DNA of 64,000 bases, taken from NCBI RefSeq assembly GCF_006149045.1, contig NZ_VBSN01000071.1, positions 124,001 to 188,000 on the forward strand, in the 5' to 3' direction. Below, piece after piece: positions 26,941-36,810 of this stretch (position 1 is its first letter; every line of letters starts with the position of its first letter). The notes under the pieces are model-generated. The model did no database searches. It was not told the origin of the DNA and was given only the letters and a program-made list of their open reading frames with translations. The translations under genes were made by a program, and so were the position numbers. Source of the DNA: Dyadobacter flavalbus. Its GTDB lineage: Bacteria; Bacteroidota; Bacteroidia; Cytophagales; Spirosomataceae.

Positions 26941-27789
26941 ATGAAACGAATTTCATGCTTTCTCCAAATTTTGATCATTTCTGTTTGCGTTAGCTGTAAA
27001 GACAAAGACCCCGGACTGCAATTTGCCGGAAATACCGGACTGGATTTGTACTGGCATCATACCGCCGGACGGGACAAGGGCCGGTACTTGTTGCTGAGCT
27101 TCATGAGTGCAAAGGCGCAACGTGACAAATTCGAGTTTAAATTTGAATACAGGATTAAAGGAAGAGAAATCCTGATACAGCTTCGGGAAACCGTTTCAAA
27201 AGGAAAATGTCAGATATATCCCGGTCCCTGGGGCGACGAATGTACTTCGCGCGGCGACGTTTTCATTCCGGAAAGTGAACTGACGCAAGGAACATATCGA
27301 TTCATCCTGCAAGTAGATGACCGAAAAGTTATGTCAACATTGATCGTAGATCCAGAAAAGTACACTTTGCAAATTCCGTCCAACGAGTTTTTCAACAGTA
27401 AGATAACGACAGTGTACCCAACTCCTGAGAACCTGATTTTTGGCTCAATTGGTTACACGGGCACAGAAAATGCAAAATTGGCGACCGCCTTGATTGCTGA
27501 TTTTGAAAAGCTTGGGCTTACAGTCGCAAAGGTGCCTGATTACCCTTATCGTGATCTGGGCGGAGGCAGTTTCAAACATCTGGAAACCAAGTTTTGGGAA
27601 CCGGATCATTATATGGTTTCTGTTCTTCTTCAGCTCAATTCTTCAGATGTGCGAACGGTATTCGAGATGGTTCGGAAATATTATGAGTCAACTGGTAAGA
27701 AATTACAGATTGGCCTGTTTTGCAGCAATAACATGGAGCAGCTTACCGGCGGCCCTGACAGCCAACTTGATGCCTTTTATAAGTTATGA
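26941..27789 (+). CDS. Putative lipoprotein of unknown function
   Basis: A 282-residue protein I do not recognise. The signal peptide ends in VCVSCKDKD, so Cys19 is a likely lipid-attachment site. The mature part starts with a region of alternating strands (about 25-140) containing three further cysteines (KGKCQ, GDECTS) and looks like a beta-sandwich. The C-terminal half (about 155-282) alternates helices and strands and reads like a small alpha/beta domain. Codon choice and base composition look more AT-rich than the genes to the left, which may indicate transfer. It stands alone, 227 bases after the permease. Confidence 0.75.
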   Translation: MKRISCFLQILIISVCVSCKDKDPGLQFAGNTGLDLYWHHTAGRDKGRYLLLSFMSAKAQRDKFEFKFEYRIKGREILIQLRETVSKGKCQIYPGPWGDECTSRGDVFIPESELTQGTYRFILQVDDRKVMSTLIVDPEKYTLQIPSNEFFNSKITTVYPTPENLIFGSIGYTGTENAKLATALIADFEKLGLTVAKVPDYPYRDLGGGSFKHLETKFWEPDHYMVSVLLQLNSSDVRTVFEMVRKYYESTGKKLQIGLFCSNNMEQLTGGPDSQLDAFYKL

Positions 27790-27838
27790 TTTTGTTGTAA
27801 TTATCCGATACTGATCCTTTCATTGCACTTAGCTGCTG

Positions 27839-28039
27839 CTACTGATACAGAAATTTCAGCGTGTAAGCCGTGGAAAGTGGAACATCCGTGGTTATGGTTA
27901 CACTTTTCGGATAACCGTTTGGCTGGTACTTATATGTATAATTTGTAAAGTATTTTTCACTATTCTTTTTTACCTTAATCAGACTTCGTTCCCGAGAAAA
28001 AGTTTGGTCAATCTTACGGTCAGTGATGAAAGAATACAT
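27839..28039 (-). pseudogene. Possible C-terminal remnant of a YD/DUF4595-like lipoprotein
   Basis: A 66-codon minus-strand frame whose end (TNYTYKYQPNGYPKSVTIT, then AYTLKFLYQ) resembles the last strands of Bacteroidota lipoproteins with YxYxxNGYPxxxxxT repeats. There is no signal peptide and an in-frame stop lies two codons upstream of the first ATG, so only a tail seems to survive. The call rests on motif memory only; it could also be a chance frame. Confidence 0.35.
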
Positions 28040-28145
28040 TTTCTACATCAGTACTTTAGTCATAGAAGACACTCATGAATGTGTCAGAATTTTAATGATA
28101 TTCGCATTTTAAAACTGGTGGTTACAAACTTTAAACGTGCAAGTT

Positions 28146-28592
28146 ATGTCTGTTTTACCCGATTTTACTTTGCCTGAATTACAATTTGTCCGTTTATTTC
28201 AAAATTGCATCAAAGCAGTGAGAATATGGCTTGTGGCGACTTCCGGTTTTGCGCTGTTTTCCTGTGATAATTACCGGCCGGCAGAACCTCCCGTTATACA
28301 ATATGTAAAAATTGCCAATGTGCATCGTGATACGGTTGTTGCCATTCCGAATGAAAAATCAGCTGTTACTGCCAGAATAGCCTTTACAGAAACCTTGTCC
28401 GATACCGCAATTGTCAGAATTTCGCCTGACACGGCATTCTCACAACATGGTTCTGTCTTTTTGCTTCCAATAACAAATCCTACTTTGATGTACATATCCG
28501 GCCTTTCCGGTGACTCGCTTTTCTTACAATATCAGCCATATAAAAGACCAATTTCAGGTAATCTGACCATTGAAATTGAATTTCAGAAATAG
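28146..28592 (+). CDS. Small putative lipoprotein of unknown function
   Basis: A 148-residue protein, unrecognised. The ATG at 28146 is chosen over a GTG nine bases earlier. After an unusually long n-region (about 20 residues) comes a hydrophobic stretch VRIWLVATSGFALFSC with Cys40 as possible lipid-attachment site, then about 105 residues rich in Val, Thr, Ile and Asp with alternating strand patterns, suggesting a single beta-sandwich domain. It is AT-rich like its left neighbour and is followed by the convergent DUF2805 gene 26 bases away. Confidence 0.6.
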   Translation: MSVLPDFTLPELQFVRLFQNCIKAVRIWLVATSGFALFSCDNYRPAEPPVIQYVKIANVHRDTVVAIPNEKSAVTARIAFTETLSDTAIVRISPDTAFSQHGSVFLLPITNPTLMYISGLSGDSLFLQYQPYKRPISGNLTIEIEFQK

Positions 28593-28618
28593 GCTTGACG
28601 CACGCCTTTGATTTTAAT

Positions 28619-28927
28619 CTAGGTTCGTTTGCTGATCTTGTTTGCGGTTATTTGTCTTTGCAGGCTGGACTTGAAGCGGAAATCGGGTATGTCCGATAAT
28701 TTCATATGCTTTGTAACCCGGCCATGCACACGCTTGCGCCACATCCTGAAACTGCTGGGTTTCATTTCCTTGCGCATCAATGCTATTATCTGCTGTTCGT
28801 TTAATCCAAACTGCGTTTGGATTACATCAAAAGGCGTTCTGTCTTCCCATGCCATTTCAATAACACGATCAATTTCTTCGGGCTTTAAAGTTGTTCTTTG
28901 TTCAGGCATGTCTTCGTAAATCTTCAT
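28619..28927 (-). CDS. TIGR03643 / DUF2805 family protein
   Basis: A 102-residue soluble protein that matches this small family well: EEIDRVIEMAWEDRTPFDVI, then FGLNEQQIIALMRKEMKPSSFRMWRKRVHGRVTKH spread over about 40-75. The helical middle looks like a helix-turn-helix, and the basic RMWRKRVHGR segment could contact nucleic acid, but no function is established. A start at Met7 is also possible; the first ATG is kept because family members often carry a few residues before the conserved part. Confidence 0.88.
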   Translation of the reverse strand: MKIYEDMPEQRTTLKPEEIDRVIEMAWEDRTPFDVIQTQFGLNEQQIIALMRKEMKPSSFRMWRKRVHGRVTKHMKLSDIPDFRFKSSLQRQITANKISKRT

Positions 28928-29022
28928 GATGGCGATTTTTAAAAAGGTGCAGGCAAATGGTCCTGATCAGCTGCGTTTTATGGACCGGTAAATTACTGTG
29001 CCAATATTTCCAACCTGTAAAT

Positions 29023-29055
29023 AAAAAAAGGCTGGTGGTATTGCTGCCACCAGCC
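29023..29055 (-). terminator. Terminator of the susC-susD unit
   Basis: On the minus strand a 9-bp stem GGCTGGTGG/CCACCAGCC with an 8-base loop is followed directly by seven T. It begins 66 bases past the SusD stop. Confidence 0.85.
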
Positions 29056-29120
29056 CTTGCCTGAAGATTTGTATTTATCGAGATTGCCAAACAAACGCCT
29101 TTTATAAACAGGCCAGCGTA

Positions 29121-30596
29121 TCAGTACCCTTCATTCTGCACAATTGCGGGACTGCTGGTAATTACTGCCAATGCCGGAATCGGGTAGAGGAGCTGGTAAG
29201 GCTGTATCGGTGTCGAAATGCCTACGGTACTTTTGCCAGGGCCGGATACTTTTGAATTCATGACCGAAATTGCCCGGTCGGTACGAAGGAGATCGAACCA
29301 GCGATGTCCTTCAAACGGTGATTCCAGCCTTTCTTCATTGTAAACTGCTGCCTTGAACGTTTCGTATGTCAGGCCGGTCAGGTCACTGAGTCCTGCACGC
29401 TTCCGAACCTGATTGATTGCGGCGTAAGCATCGGCAACCGGGCCTTTATTGACTTCATTAAGCGCCTCCGCATACATCAGTAGAATATCGGCATACCGGA
29501 TCACGTACCAGTCGGCTCCCGAGTCGGCGTAACCGCCGCCTGTTTCGCGTTCCACATAACCGCGGACATATTTGGCGGCAACAAAGGAACCGCCGATTGT
29601 GTAACCGTCAGCAATATTGTTCCGGCGTACATCCCCTTTGGAATAGGCAGCAGCAATATCGTCCGTCGGTTGATTAAATCCGTAAGCGCCGCCTGACGGT
29701 ATGGTAATTCCTTCGGAACCGGTTGGTGCAAAGTGGTTCGGCAGGTTCGAGCCAAGACCGTTTGCTGCACCTTTATACTGTGCCTGCCAGATCGCCTCCG
29801 GATTTCCCTGCTGTCCGGCCTTGAACAGGTCCGCATATACAGGCAGCAGGCTGTACGTTCCGGAAGTAACCACTTTTTTGAATTCCGCAGCGGCCTCCGC
29901 GTATTTTTTCTGTGTCAGATATACTTGTCCGAGCAGGCTTTGCGCCGCGCCCTTTGTTGCCCGGCCTACATTGGAATCGTCGTAAGAAACAGGTACCAGT
30001 TCTTCCGCCTTTGCAAGGTCGGCTTCAATTTGTGCGTATACTTCCTGAACGGAGGCGCGGCCTACATTGTAACTGGCATCGATATCGGTTACGGGCTCGG
30101 TTACCAGCGGAACGCCGCCGAATAACCGCACAAGGTTGAAGTAGGCGAGTGCTCTCATGGTAAGTGCTTCGCCGGTGTACTGCTTTTTCAGGTTTTCCGA
30201 TACGGGTGAGTCATCGATTCGGACAAGGATACTGTTGGTTCTTGCAATCAGGTTATAACTGGTTTGCCAGAATGCAGTGAGATGCTCGTTATCGGTTGTT
30301 TCCCGGAATTCATCAATATTCCTTTTTGCATCGTTTCCCGATGCGCCGGCGACAAGCTCGCTGGTATTATCAGAACGCAGATCGACCAGCAGGGGATAGT
30401 ACCCGTTGCCCGAATACACCTGGGAAAAGGCGGAGTAAGCACCCACGATTGCCTGGGTAAAGTCGGATTCCGTTTTGAAAAAGTCCGTTTCGCCGATCTG
30501 GGAAATGGGTTTTGATTCCAGAAAATCATCACAGGACGTACCTGAAAATGCCAGGATAACCAGTGCGACCGCTATTTTTATATTCTTTGAGATCAT
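29121..30596 (-). CDS. SusD/RagB family outer-membrane glycan-binding lipoprotein
   Basis: A 491-residue SusD-like protein. The ATG at 30596 is preferred to a TTG nine bases earlier. The signal peptide ends in SGTSCDDFLES, whose Cys is lipidated. The N-terminal half carries TPR-like helices (GEALTMRALAYFNLVRLFGG, a family hallmark) and the C-terminus has RYADILLMYAEALNE and the HRWFDLLR motif. SusD proteins sit on the cell surface and form the lid of the SusC channel. It is translated from the same transcript as SusC, 38 bases downstream. The glycan is not predictable; the nearest enzyme is a GH20-type hexosaminidase. Confidence 0.95.
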   Translation of the reverse strand: MISKNIKIAVALVILAFSGTSCDDFLESKPISQIGETDFFKTESDFTQAIVGAYSAFSQVYSGNGYYPLLVDLRSDNTSELVAGASGNDAKRNIDEFRETTDNEHLTAFWQTSYNLIARTNSILVRIDDSPVSENLKKQYTGEALTMRALAYFNLVRLFGGVPLVTEPVTDIDASYNVGRASVQEVYAQIEADLAKAEELVPVSYDDSNVGRATKGAAQSLLGQVYLTQKKYAEAAAEFKKVVTSGTYSLLPVYADLFKAGQQGNPEAIWQAQYKGAANGLGSNLPNHFAPTGSEGITIPSGGAYGFNQPTDDIAAAYSKGDVRRNNIADGYTIGGSFVAAKYVRGYVERETGGGYADSGADWYVIRYADILLMYAEALNEVNKGPVADAYAAINQVRKRAGLSDLTGLTYETFKAAVYNEERLESPFEGHRWFDLLRTDRAISVMNSKVSGPGKSTVGISTPIQPYQLLYPIPALAVITSSPAIVQNEGY

Positions 30597-30634
30597 GTCA
30601 ATCAATGTTTAAGGTTGATCTGGGTTTAATTGGA

Positions 30635-33600
30635 TCAGAAACCAAGGTTAAGGCCAAATACAATCGTTCTGGCCATCGGGTAAGTGCCGTAATCGATACC
30701 GGGTGTGAGCGCAGAAGAGATCCAGGGGTCCCCTTCGGTTGTATTCACCTCCGGATTGTAGCCGGAATATTTGGTAAACGTATGCAGGTTCTGGATGTTC
30801 ACGTACGCCCTTGCATTTCTGAGAATCGTTCCATTCAGTATCTTGCCAAATCTGTAACCAATGGTAACGTTTCTGATGCGCAGGAATGAGGCATCGTCCA
30901 CGAGATAGGATGAAATGGTGCGGTTGTTGGCCGAGCTGCCCGCACCAAACGTTCTGCCGTCACCCGGCTCTTCCGGCGACCGCCAGTAATTGACAGAGAT
31001 CGTTCCGTTATTGCGGTAGGCGCTGCGTTTGGTAAGGTTCATTACCTCCACATCCTGAACGCCCTGCAATGAAAACCCGAAGTCAAAGTTCCCGTACGTG
31101 AAGTTGTTTGTCATCCCGTAAGTAAACTTCGGAAGGTTATTGCCTATTATGGTTTTGTCAAGGTCGTTGATCGTTCCATCGCCGTTCAGGTCCCTGAATT
31201 TGGCATCACCGGCATAAGTATTCGGCAAGTGCGCCGAGGCGTTCACTTCGTCCTGTGTGTTGTAGACACCGTCAAAGATATAGCCATAGTAGCTTCCCAG
31301 CGGACTGCCGATCTGAGTAATATGCGTCAAGGAATTTTCCTGGGCACGGTTGGCGACAATAATCGGTGTGCCGCCGGCTCCGAGCGATTCAACTTTGTTT
31401 CTGTTGAAGGAAATGTTGGCGTTGGTTGTCCATGTAAATTTATCTGTCTTGAAGTTTCTGGTTTCCAGTGCAATTTCCACGCCTTTGTTGCGGAGACTTC
31501 CAAGATTGCGCAGCGCAGTTTCATAACCGGTCGAAAGCGGTACAGGAACATTCAGCAGCAGGTCCGACGTCAGTTTGTTATAATAATCGAAATTCAGGTA
31601 AATACGGTTCTGGAAAAGTCCCAGGTCAAGTCCCAAATCCATTTCTTTGGCTTTTTCCCATCCGAGATTTGCATTGCCCAGGGAGCCCTGCGCCAGGCCG
31701 CTGGCGATGGAGCCGTCGCCCGATCCTAAAATGTAATTGCTGCCGTAGATCAATCCGACGGAGGCATAGTCAGGAATCTGGTTGTTTCCGATCAGACCAT
31801 AACTGGCGCGCAGCTTCAATTCACTTACAGCAGCTACATCAGCCATGAATTTTTCCTGACCGATTCTCCATCCAACAGATGCGGATGGGAAATTGCCCCA
31901 TTTGTTGTCCGAGCCGAAACGGGACGAGCCGTCGCGGCGGAAAGTGGCCGTTAAAAAATACTTTTCTTCAAAATTGTAAGTTGCCCGGCTTAACAATGAA
32001 AGGAGCGTCCACTGGGAACGGAGAGAGCTTCCGCCCGTTACAATTCCTGCATTCAGCGTAGGCACCAGATCGTTCGGGAATGAATTGGCATTGACTGCAG
32101 TGGAGTTAAAGGACGACTTCTGTTCTGTCAGTCCCACCAGTACATTGACATTATGCCGTTCGGCAAACGTATTGTTGTAGGTCAATGTGTTCTCATTGAT
32201 CCAGCTGATGTTCGTGGCCGCATAAGAACGACCGTACGAAGGGTTCACACTGATGAATGAAGGTGAGAACTTATTATTGCTGAACGTGTTGACATCCGCA
32301 TTGATGCTTGTTTTGAACTGAAGGTTTTTCAAAATATCAATGGTTGTGAACAAGCTCCCGACGGTGCTGAACTGGTTCATGGTATTCTTGATTCCCTCGC
32401 CAAAAGCCAGCGCATTGTTGTAAATGATATTCTGCGTGGTGCCGTCGTCGTAATGCAGCGTGTAGGAAGTAGAGTAGGTGCCGTCTGCATTTCTGGCAGG
32501 ATAGAGACCGGGAACCGACATCACCGTGGTGGCTACCGCGCCGTAATCCTGGATACCGCCGGTGGTTGCAATCCGGTTGTTCGTGTAAGACGGTGCAATC
32601 CGGAAGCCGACTCTTACCCTTTCCGATGCCTTTGCATCCACATTGAGCCTGAACGCATATTTTTTGAAGCCTGAATTAATGACGATACCTTCCTGATTCT
32701 GGTAATTGCCGGAAAGGTAATACCTTGCATTTTCCGTTCCGCCGGATGCCGACAGCTGATAATTCTGCATCGGGGCCTTCCGGTAAAGCAGGTCTTGCCA
32801 GTCGGTGAATGGCAAAGATGCTGCATTCTTGAATTCCTCGGGGATTTTGAATTGCGGACCGCTTCTTACCGAGTTGGGGTCAGTAACTTTTCCGCCTGCG
32901 CGTACCCAGTCGGTATTCCTCTGGTCGATTTGCCGCTGTGCATATTGCTGATTGCTCATAATTCCAACCTTTTTCGCAATCTCCTGAAAACCGTAGCTGG
33001 CATTGAGGCTGATCTGCGATTTGCCCGCAGCGCCTTGCTTGGTTGTGATCAGTACGACACCGTTGGAACCCCGAGATCCGTAAATGGACGTTGCCGACGC
33101 ATCTTTAAGCACATCAATAGACTGGATATCACCCGGATTGATACTTGCCAGCGGGTTTACCGGAGATTGGTCGCCGATATCACCGCCCTGCGCCGATGCA
33201 TTACTGACGGAGTTGTCCAGCGGCACGCCATCGACCACATACAAAGGCTGATTGCCTGCCGTAATGGAGCCTGTACCTCTGATTTTCAGAGAAATGCCCC
33301 CGCCCGGCGCTGCAGAAGTCTGCTGCACCTGAACGCCTGCCATCTGGCCGGCCAGCGCTTCACCAAATGAAACCACCGCGCGGTCCTGCAATTGCCGCGA
33401 ATTGACCGAAGCTACGGAGCCTGTCAGTTCCCGCTTGGACTGGCTTCCGTAACCAACAACAACAACTTCATTCAGCGCCTTGTCGCCGGATTCCAGCTGT
33501 GGTGAAATGGTGGAACGGTTTCCTACGGGTTCTTCCAAATCACTGTATCCGATATACGTAAACAAAAGGGTGCTGTTTCCAGGCACCTGAATCCTGTAAT

Positions 33601-33850
33601 TGCCGCTGGCATCAGAAACAACACCCTCCGTGCTTTGCTTGACCCGGATGGATACGCCGACCAGCGGCTGACCGGTCGCTTTTTCGGTGACCTGGCCACT
33701 TACAGTAACCAGATTGGCCCTGCCGGAAGTCTGAGCCCATCCCGTCGTACAACAGAAAAGCAGGATCAGCACTTTAAGGCGTAATCCCGGAGCCACTCCG
33801 CATGCGCTGCGGAAACTATTATAACATTCAGTAAACAATTTTTTTCCCAT
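30635..33850 (-). CDS. SusC/RagA family TonB-linked outer-membrane channel
   Basis: A 1071-residue SusC-like protein. After a signal peptide (ending near GWAQ, residue 40) come the carboxypeptidase-D-like domain (about 49-130), a TonB-box region with LNEVVVVGYGSQ, the plug (about 140-255; YVVDGVPLDN, IDVLKDASATSIYGSRGSNGV) and a 22-strand barrel ending in Phe. It imports oligosaccharides or similar ligands across the outer membrane with TonB energy. No N-terminal STN domain or anti-sigma-linked signalling module is seen, so regulation by an ECF sigma pair is unlikely. Confidence 0.96.
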   Translation of the reverse strand: MGKKLFTECYNSFRSACGVAPGLRLKVLILLFCCTTGWAQTSGRANLVTVSGQVTEKATGQPLVGVSIRVKQSTEGVVSDASGNYRIQVPGNSTLLFTYIGYSDLEEPVGNRSTISPQLESGDKALNEVVVVGYGSQSKRELTGSVASVNSRQLQDRAVVSFGEALAGQMAGVQVQQTSAAPGGGISLKIRGTGSITAGNQPLYVVDGVPLDNSVSNASAQGGDIGDQSPVNPLASINPGDIQSIDVLKDASATSIYGSRGSNGVVLITTKQGAAGKSQISLNASYGFQEIAKKVGIMSNQQYAQRQIDQRNTDWVRAGGKVTDPNSVRSGPQFKIPEEFKNAASLPFTDWQDLLYRKAPMQNYQLSASGGTENARYYLSGNYQNQEGIVINSGFKKYAFRLNVDAKASERVRVGFRIAPSYTNNRIATTGGIQDYGAVATTVMSVPGLYPARNADGTYSTSYTLHYDDGTTQNIIYNNALAFGEGIKNTMNQFSTVGSLFTTIDILKNLQFKTSINADVNTFSNNKFSPSFISVNPSYGRSYAATNISWINENTLTYNNTFAERHNVNVLVGLTEQKSSFNSTAVNANSFPNDLVPTLNAGIVTGGSSLRSQWTLLSLLSRATYNFEEKYFLTATFRRDGSSRFGSDNKWGNFPSASVGWRIGQEKFMADVAAVSELKLRASYGLIGNNQIPDYASVGLIYGSNYILGSGDGSIASGLAQGSLGNANLGWEKAKEMDLGLDLGLFQNRIYLNFDYYNKLTSDLLLNVPVPLSTGYETALRNLGSLRNKGVEIALETRNFKTDKFTWTTNANISFNRNKVESLGAGGTPIIVANRAQENSLTHITQIGSPLGSYYGYIFDGVYNTQDEVNASAHLPNTYAGDAKFRDLNGDGTINDLDKTIIGNNLPKFTYGMTNNFTYGNFDFGFSLQGVQDVEVMNLTKRSAYRNNGTISVNYWRSPEEPGDGRTFGAGSSANNRTISSYLVDDASFLRIRNVTIGYRFGKILNGTILRNARAYVNIQNLHTFTKYSGYNPEVNTTEGDPWISSALTPGIDYGTYPMARTIVFGLNLGF

Positions 33851-33902
33851 AAGTTATGGAAGGTTAGTGGTCTAGAAATGATCAAATCGAAAGGTATCGA
33901 AA

Positions 33903-33910
33903 CAAATATA
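33903..33910 (-). promoter_or_regulatory. -7 box of the susC promoter
   Basis: On the minus strand TATATTTG is a perfect match to TANNTTTG and lies 53 bases before the SusC ATG in very AT-rich sequence. No clear TTTG -33 element lies at 19-21 bases from it. Confidence 0.6.
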
Positions 33911-34018
33911 ATGTTTTTATTAAATATAAAATCTTTTCATAAGAAAAAAATAATATTAACGAACTAAAAAGAAAGATAACGGAGGTTTTTGTAAAATTTT
34001 CTTGATTTGGAACAGTAG

Positions 34019-34056
34019 AAAAAGAAAATGCTTCCAAAGCAAGGTTCGGAAGCATT
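34019..34056 (-). terminator. Terminator after the GH20-type gene
   Basis: On the minus strand AATGCTTCC and GGAAGCATT form a perfect 9-bp stem with a 12-base loop, followed by TTCTTTTTC. It lies 51 bases past the GH20 stop and separates that gene from the susC promoter. Confidence 0.75.
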
Positions 34057-34106
34057 GTTTCTTTGATAGTCGGATAATGTAGGTACGGGCAGGGGCAAAC
34101 AGCTTG

Positions 34107-36407
34107 CTACTTGTACTGCTGCCAGTTTAACTGCTTGTTCATTAATGGCAGCCGGTGCTGCTGTGCGTAATCGTTCCTGACTTTCTTTACGTCGTTCCAC
34201 CATTGATCCAGCGGGTAGTTCAGTTCCCTGTAAATCAGGTAGCTAAGATCAATTGTGCGTACCGGCTGATGATCTTTAATGTCGTCCACCTGTTGTAAAA
34301 ACGTCCGCCCGTTGGCTTGTTCAACAAGTGGTTGCCATTCTTTATACCAGATTTTCGTAACCAGATTGAGCGTACTGTCGCGCTGCTGTTTCAATTTACT
34401 CACCAATTCCATGGCAGCGTCCAGTTGGCCCACAGCCACCGCCGGATTTGCACTGGCAGCTGATGAAGCTTTCGCGAGCATATCCGTAATCTGATTCAGG
34501 GCAACCAGCATCCTGAGATTCTGGCCGCAGATCGCCGCAACCGATTCCAGTACTTCGAGGTTGTAAAGCTGCGTTACAGCAAGTGATTTGTTTTTCCGGA
34601 TCAGCTGAAGTGCATATTCGTTGCGCGGAATCAATGATTTTGCCGTTGCGTAGCGTTGTGCATTTACCGGATAATCCTTTTTGTCGATGGCGAGCGTACC
34701 TGATTTAGGCACCGGCAGCATGGGCAATGTCTGGTCTCTTTCGGGATGAACGAAGAGGCTGTCCGAATTTCCCTTGATTGGTGCTCGCCAGGGCGATTCT
34801 ATCCAGTCCCAGCTTTCGGTATGAAACTCGGCCTGTACGCTGAGAACCCGGTAAACGCTGTCCATGTCCTTTTGCGAAGGCCCGTAAAAGGCATTCATAA
34901 ACCGGGCGGAGGCATCCGCAGGCGACAGGTTTATATTGTTCCAGCCGGCGGCTGTGCCCGTAGCGTATCCCAGCCAGAATGTTTCGGGATGCAGCCCTGC
35001 ATCGGCCCAGCCTGCAATGATTACGCCCATGAAAGATGACAGGTTTTCGGAGAAAGCAGTATTGATTTCTTTCATCATATCCGCTACCCGTCCCGAAGAG
35101 CGATCGCTTCCGTCTGCCATAACTGCCGTTTTGGTATGCAGCGGATAATAATTGGGAAAAATAGGCTCAGCGCCTTGTGTAGCGGTATAGACAAACTGCC
35201 TGATTCCGTGGTTCTTGTAATCCGATGCAATAGCCTTGTTGTAAACGCCATTGACAAGATGCGATGGCAGTGAAGTAATATCTTCTTTTCTTAATGGAAA
35301 TTCACCCCAGAAGAGCACTGTGCGTCCCTGTTCATGCAGCCTGTCGGCCATTTTTTTGATAAACCACGCCAGTAACCTTCCGTTTCCGCCAAGGCTGTCG
35401 GCCATTTGTTTTTCAGATGGTGCTTTTCCAGTGTAGTAAGCTTCATCATTAGAAAGCAGAATGTACTTGCTGCCTTTGCTTGCCTGAATGAGTTCGCTGA
35501 ACATGGCATCCAGCAGTTCGAAAGTGGCCGGATTGGTTACCGAGAACTGATAATTGATGTCGTCAAGCAGCCGCAGCTTGCGGTATTCAGGGTGTTTCAG
35601 GATAAAGGAAACGTGTGCCGGGGCATCCAGAAAAGGCACCAGTTCGACAAAATGTGCTTTGGCAAAGTCGGCCAGTTCCTGGTATTCCGCGGCGGTCAGG
35701 GCATAGGGTTCTACAATCGCGGGTGCGGACTTGTATTGAAAATGGCCTTCCAGTTTTATTGAAAATGCGTTGATCTTGTAAGTTGAAGCCTGTTTGATGA
35801 TCCGCTTCAATGCGCTCATCTTTTCGAGGTGATGCGCGTCATCCCAGTAAATCATCCTGACTTCCACGTTGGGCCAGTCTGTAATTTCGCCTTCCGGAAG
35901 CTGCATTTTGGAAGCCTGCATCCGGAGCAATTGTAAAAATGTCTGTATTCCGTAGTACAAACCCTGTGCGTGATTGGCAGTAATCGTGATCTGGTCAGTC
36001 TTCAGGCTCAGTTGGTAAGCTTGTCGGGCCAGTGCAGTCCGGTTTGTATCGACGCTGGCTCCGATCGTTACCGCTCCTTCGCGGATGACCAGCCGAATGG
36101 CGGGCTTTCCCGCCTGACCTTTGCCTTGTGTAATTTTAAGTGGAAGGCCGGCCGCCCTCATGCCTTCCGACAGGCTTGTCACGGTCTGTCCTTTTACCGA
36201 AGATGGGTCCAGCGCAATGGTCCAGTTACTGCCGATCTTGAACATTTTCTTTGTCAGTTCCACTTTCTGTGGAAGCGGCAGCAGGCCAGAGCCAGCTTCC
36301 ATTTTCGAAGCGGGTGTTGGCTGAGCGCTTTTCACCTGCGCATTGGTCCTGAACTGAATGAGCAGGCAACAGCAAATCAGAAACAAAAGCCGATTTGCTG
36401 ATCTCAT
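34107..36407 (-). CDS. GH20-type beta-N-acetylhexosaminidase
   Basis: A 766-residue secreted protein, taking the ATG at 36407 that opens a signal peptide (hydrophobic about 7-18, ending TNAQ) rather than an upstream frame opening. A GH20b-like N-terminal domain (about 40-165, ending in QGLYYGIQTFLQLL) is followed by a TIM-barrel domain (about 170-500). The catalytic Asp-Glu pair is at 321-322 in LLSNDEAYY; most family members have GGDE there, so the two Gly are replaced by Ser-Asn. A C-terminal helical region of about 250 residues has no assignment. The likely reaction is release of terminal GlcNAc or GalNAc by substrate-assisted catalysis, but the altered motif means specificity may differ. 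It is upstream of, but transcribed separately from, susC-susD. Confidence 0.8.
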   Translation of the reverse strand: MRSANRLLFLICCCLLIQFRTNAQVKSAQPTPASKMEAGSGLLPLPQKVELTKKMFKIGSNWTIALDPSSVKGQTVTSLSEGMRAAGLPLKITQGKGQAGKPAIRLVIREGAVTIGASVDTNRTALARQAYQLSLKTDQITITANHAQGLYYGIQTFLQLLRMQASKMQLPEGEITDWPNVEVRMIYWDDAHHLEKMSALKRIIKQASTYKINAFSIKLEGHFQYKSAPAIVEPYALTAAEYQELADFAKAHFVELVPFLDAPAHVSFILKHPEYRKLRLLDDINYQFSVTNPATFELLDAMFSELIQASKGSKYILLSNDEAYYTGKAPSEKQMADSLGGNGRLLAWFIKKMADRLHEQGRTVLFWGEFPLRKEDITSLPSHLVNGVYNKAIASDYKNHGIRQFVYTATQGAEPIFPNYYPLHTKTAVMADGSDRSSGRVADMMKEINTAFSENLSSFMGVIIAGWADAGLHPETFWLGYATGTAAGWNNINLSPADASARFMNAFYGPSQKDMDSVYRVLSVQAEFHTESWDWIESPWRAPIKGNSDSLFVHPERDQTLPMLPVPKSGTLAIDKKDYPVNAQRYATAKSLIPRNEYALQLIRKNKSLAVTQLYNLEVLESVAAICGQNLRMLVALNQITDMLAKASSAASANPAVAVGQLDAAMELVSKLKQQRDSTLNLVTKIWYKEWQPLVEQANGRTFLQQVDDIKDHQPVRTIDLSYLIYRELNYPLDQWWNDVKKVRNDYAQQHRLPLMNKQLNWQQYK

Positions 36408-36810
36408 CCTTTGCGGCACCCTTTTCAGAATACTTACTCTTTCTATAGTAACCGGAAAAGGTGAGTTGATTGAAAATTTCTTGTGAAAAATGGTAATGGT
36501 GTACAAGGTGGCGTTTTTAAAGGTTAATTATTTGGTTCAGGTATTATATTCTTCAGTAACGCAGGCAGGAATAAAAAAAGATTTTTACGCCTGATTCTGC
36601 CGGCTTGATTTACGATAGCATACATCAATCGTTCATGATGATAAAACCGCAACTGCAATTAATAAGAAAATAATAAATAAACGAAGGTAAAATACAAGTA
36701 AATCAAATAAATATAGAGATACAGGTATAATTTATATGAATAAGAAAATAAATCGAAAGGAAAAATCTTGCAGATTGTGGTCTATTTGCATTCAGCTACG
36801 TTCGCCTGCA
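36408..36810. other. AT-rich intergenic region upstream of the GH20-type gene
   Basis: A 403-base gap with many A/T runs. It should carry the GH20 promoter, but no TANNTTTG box was found on the minus strand. No gene or clear repeat was seen. Confidence 0.5.
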
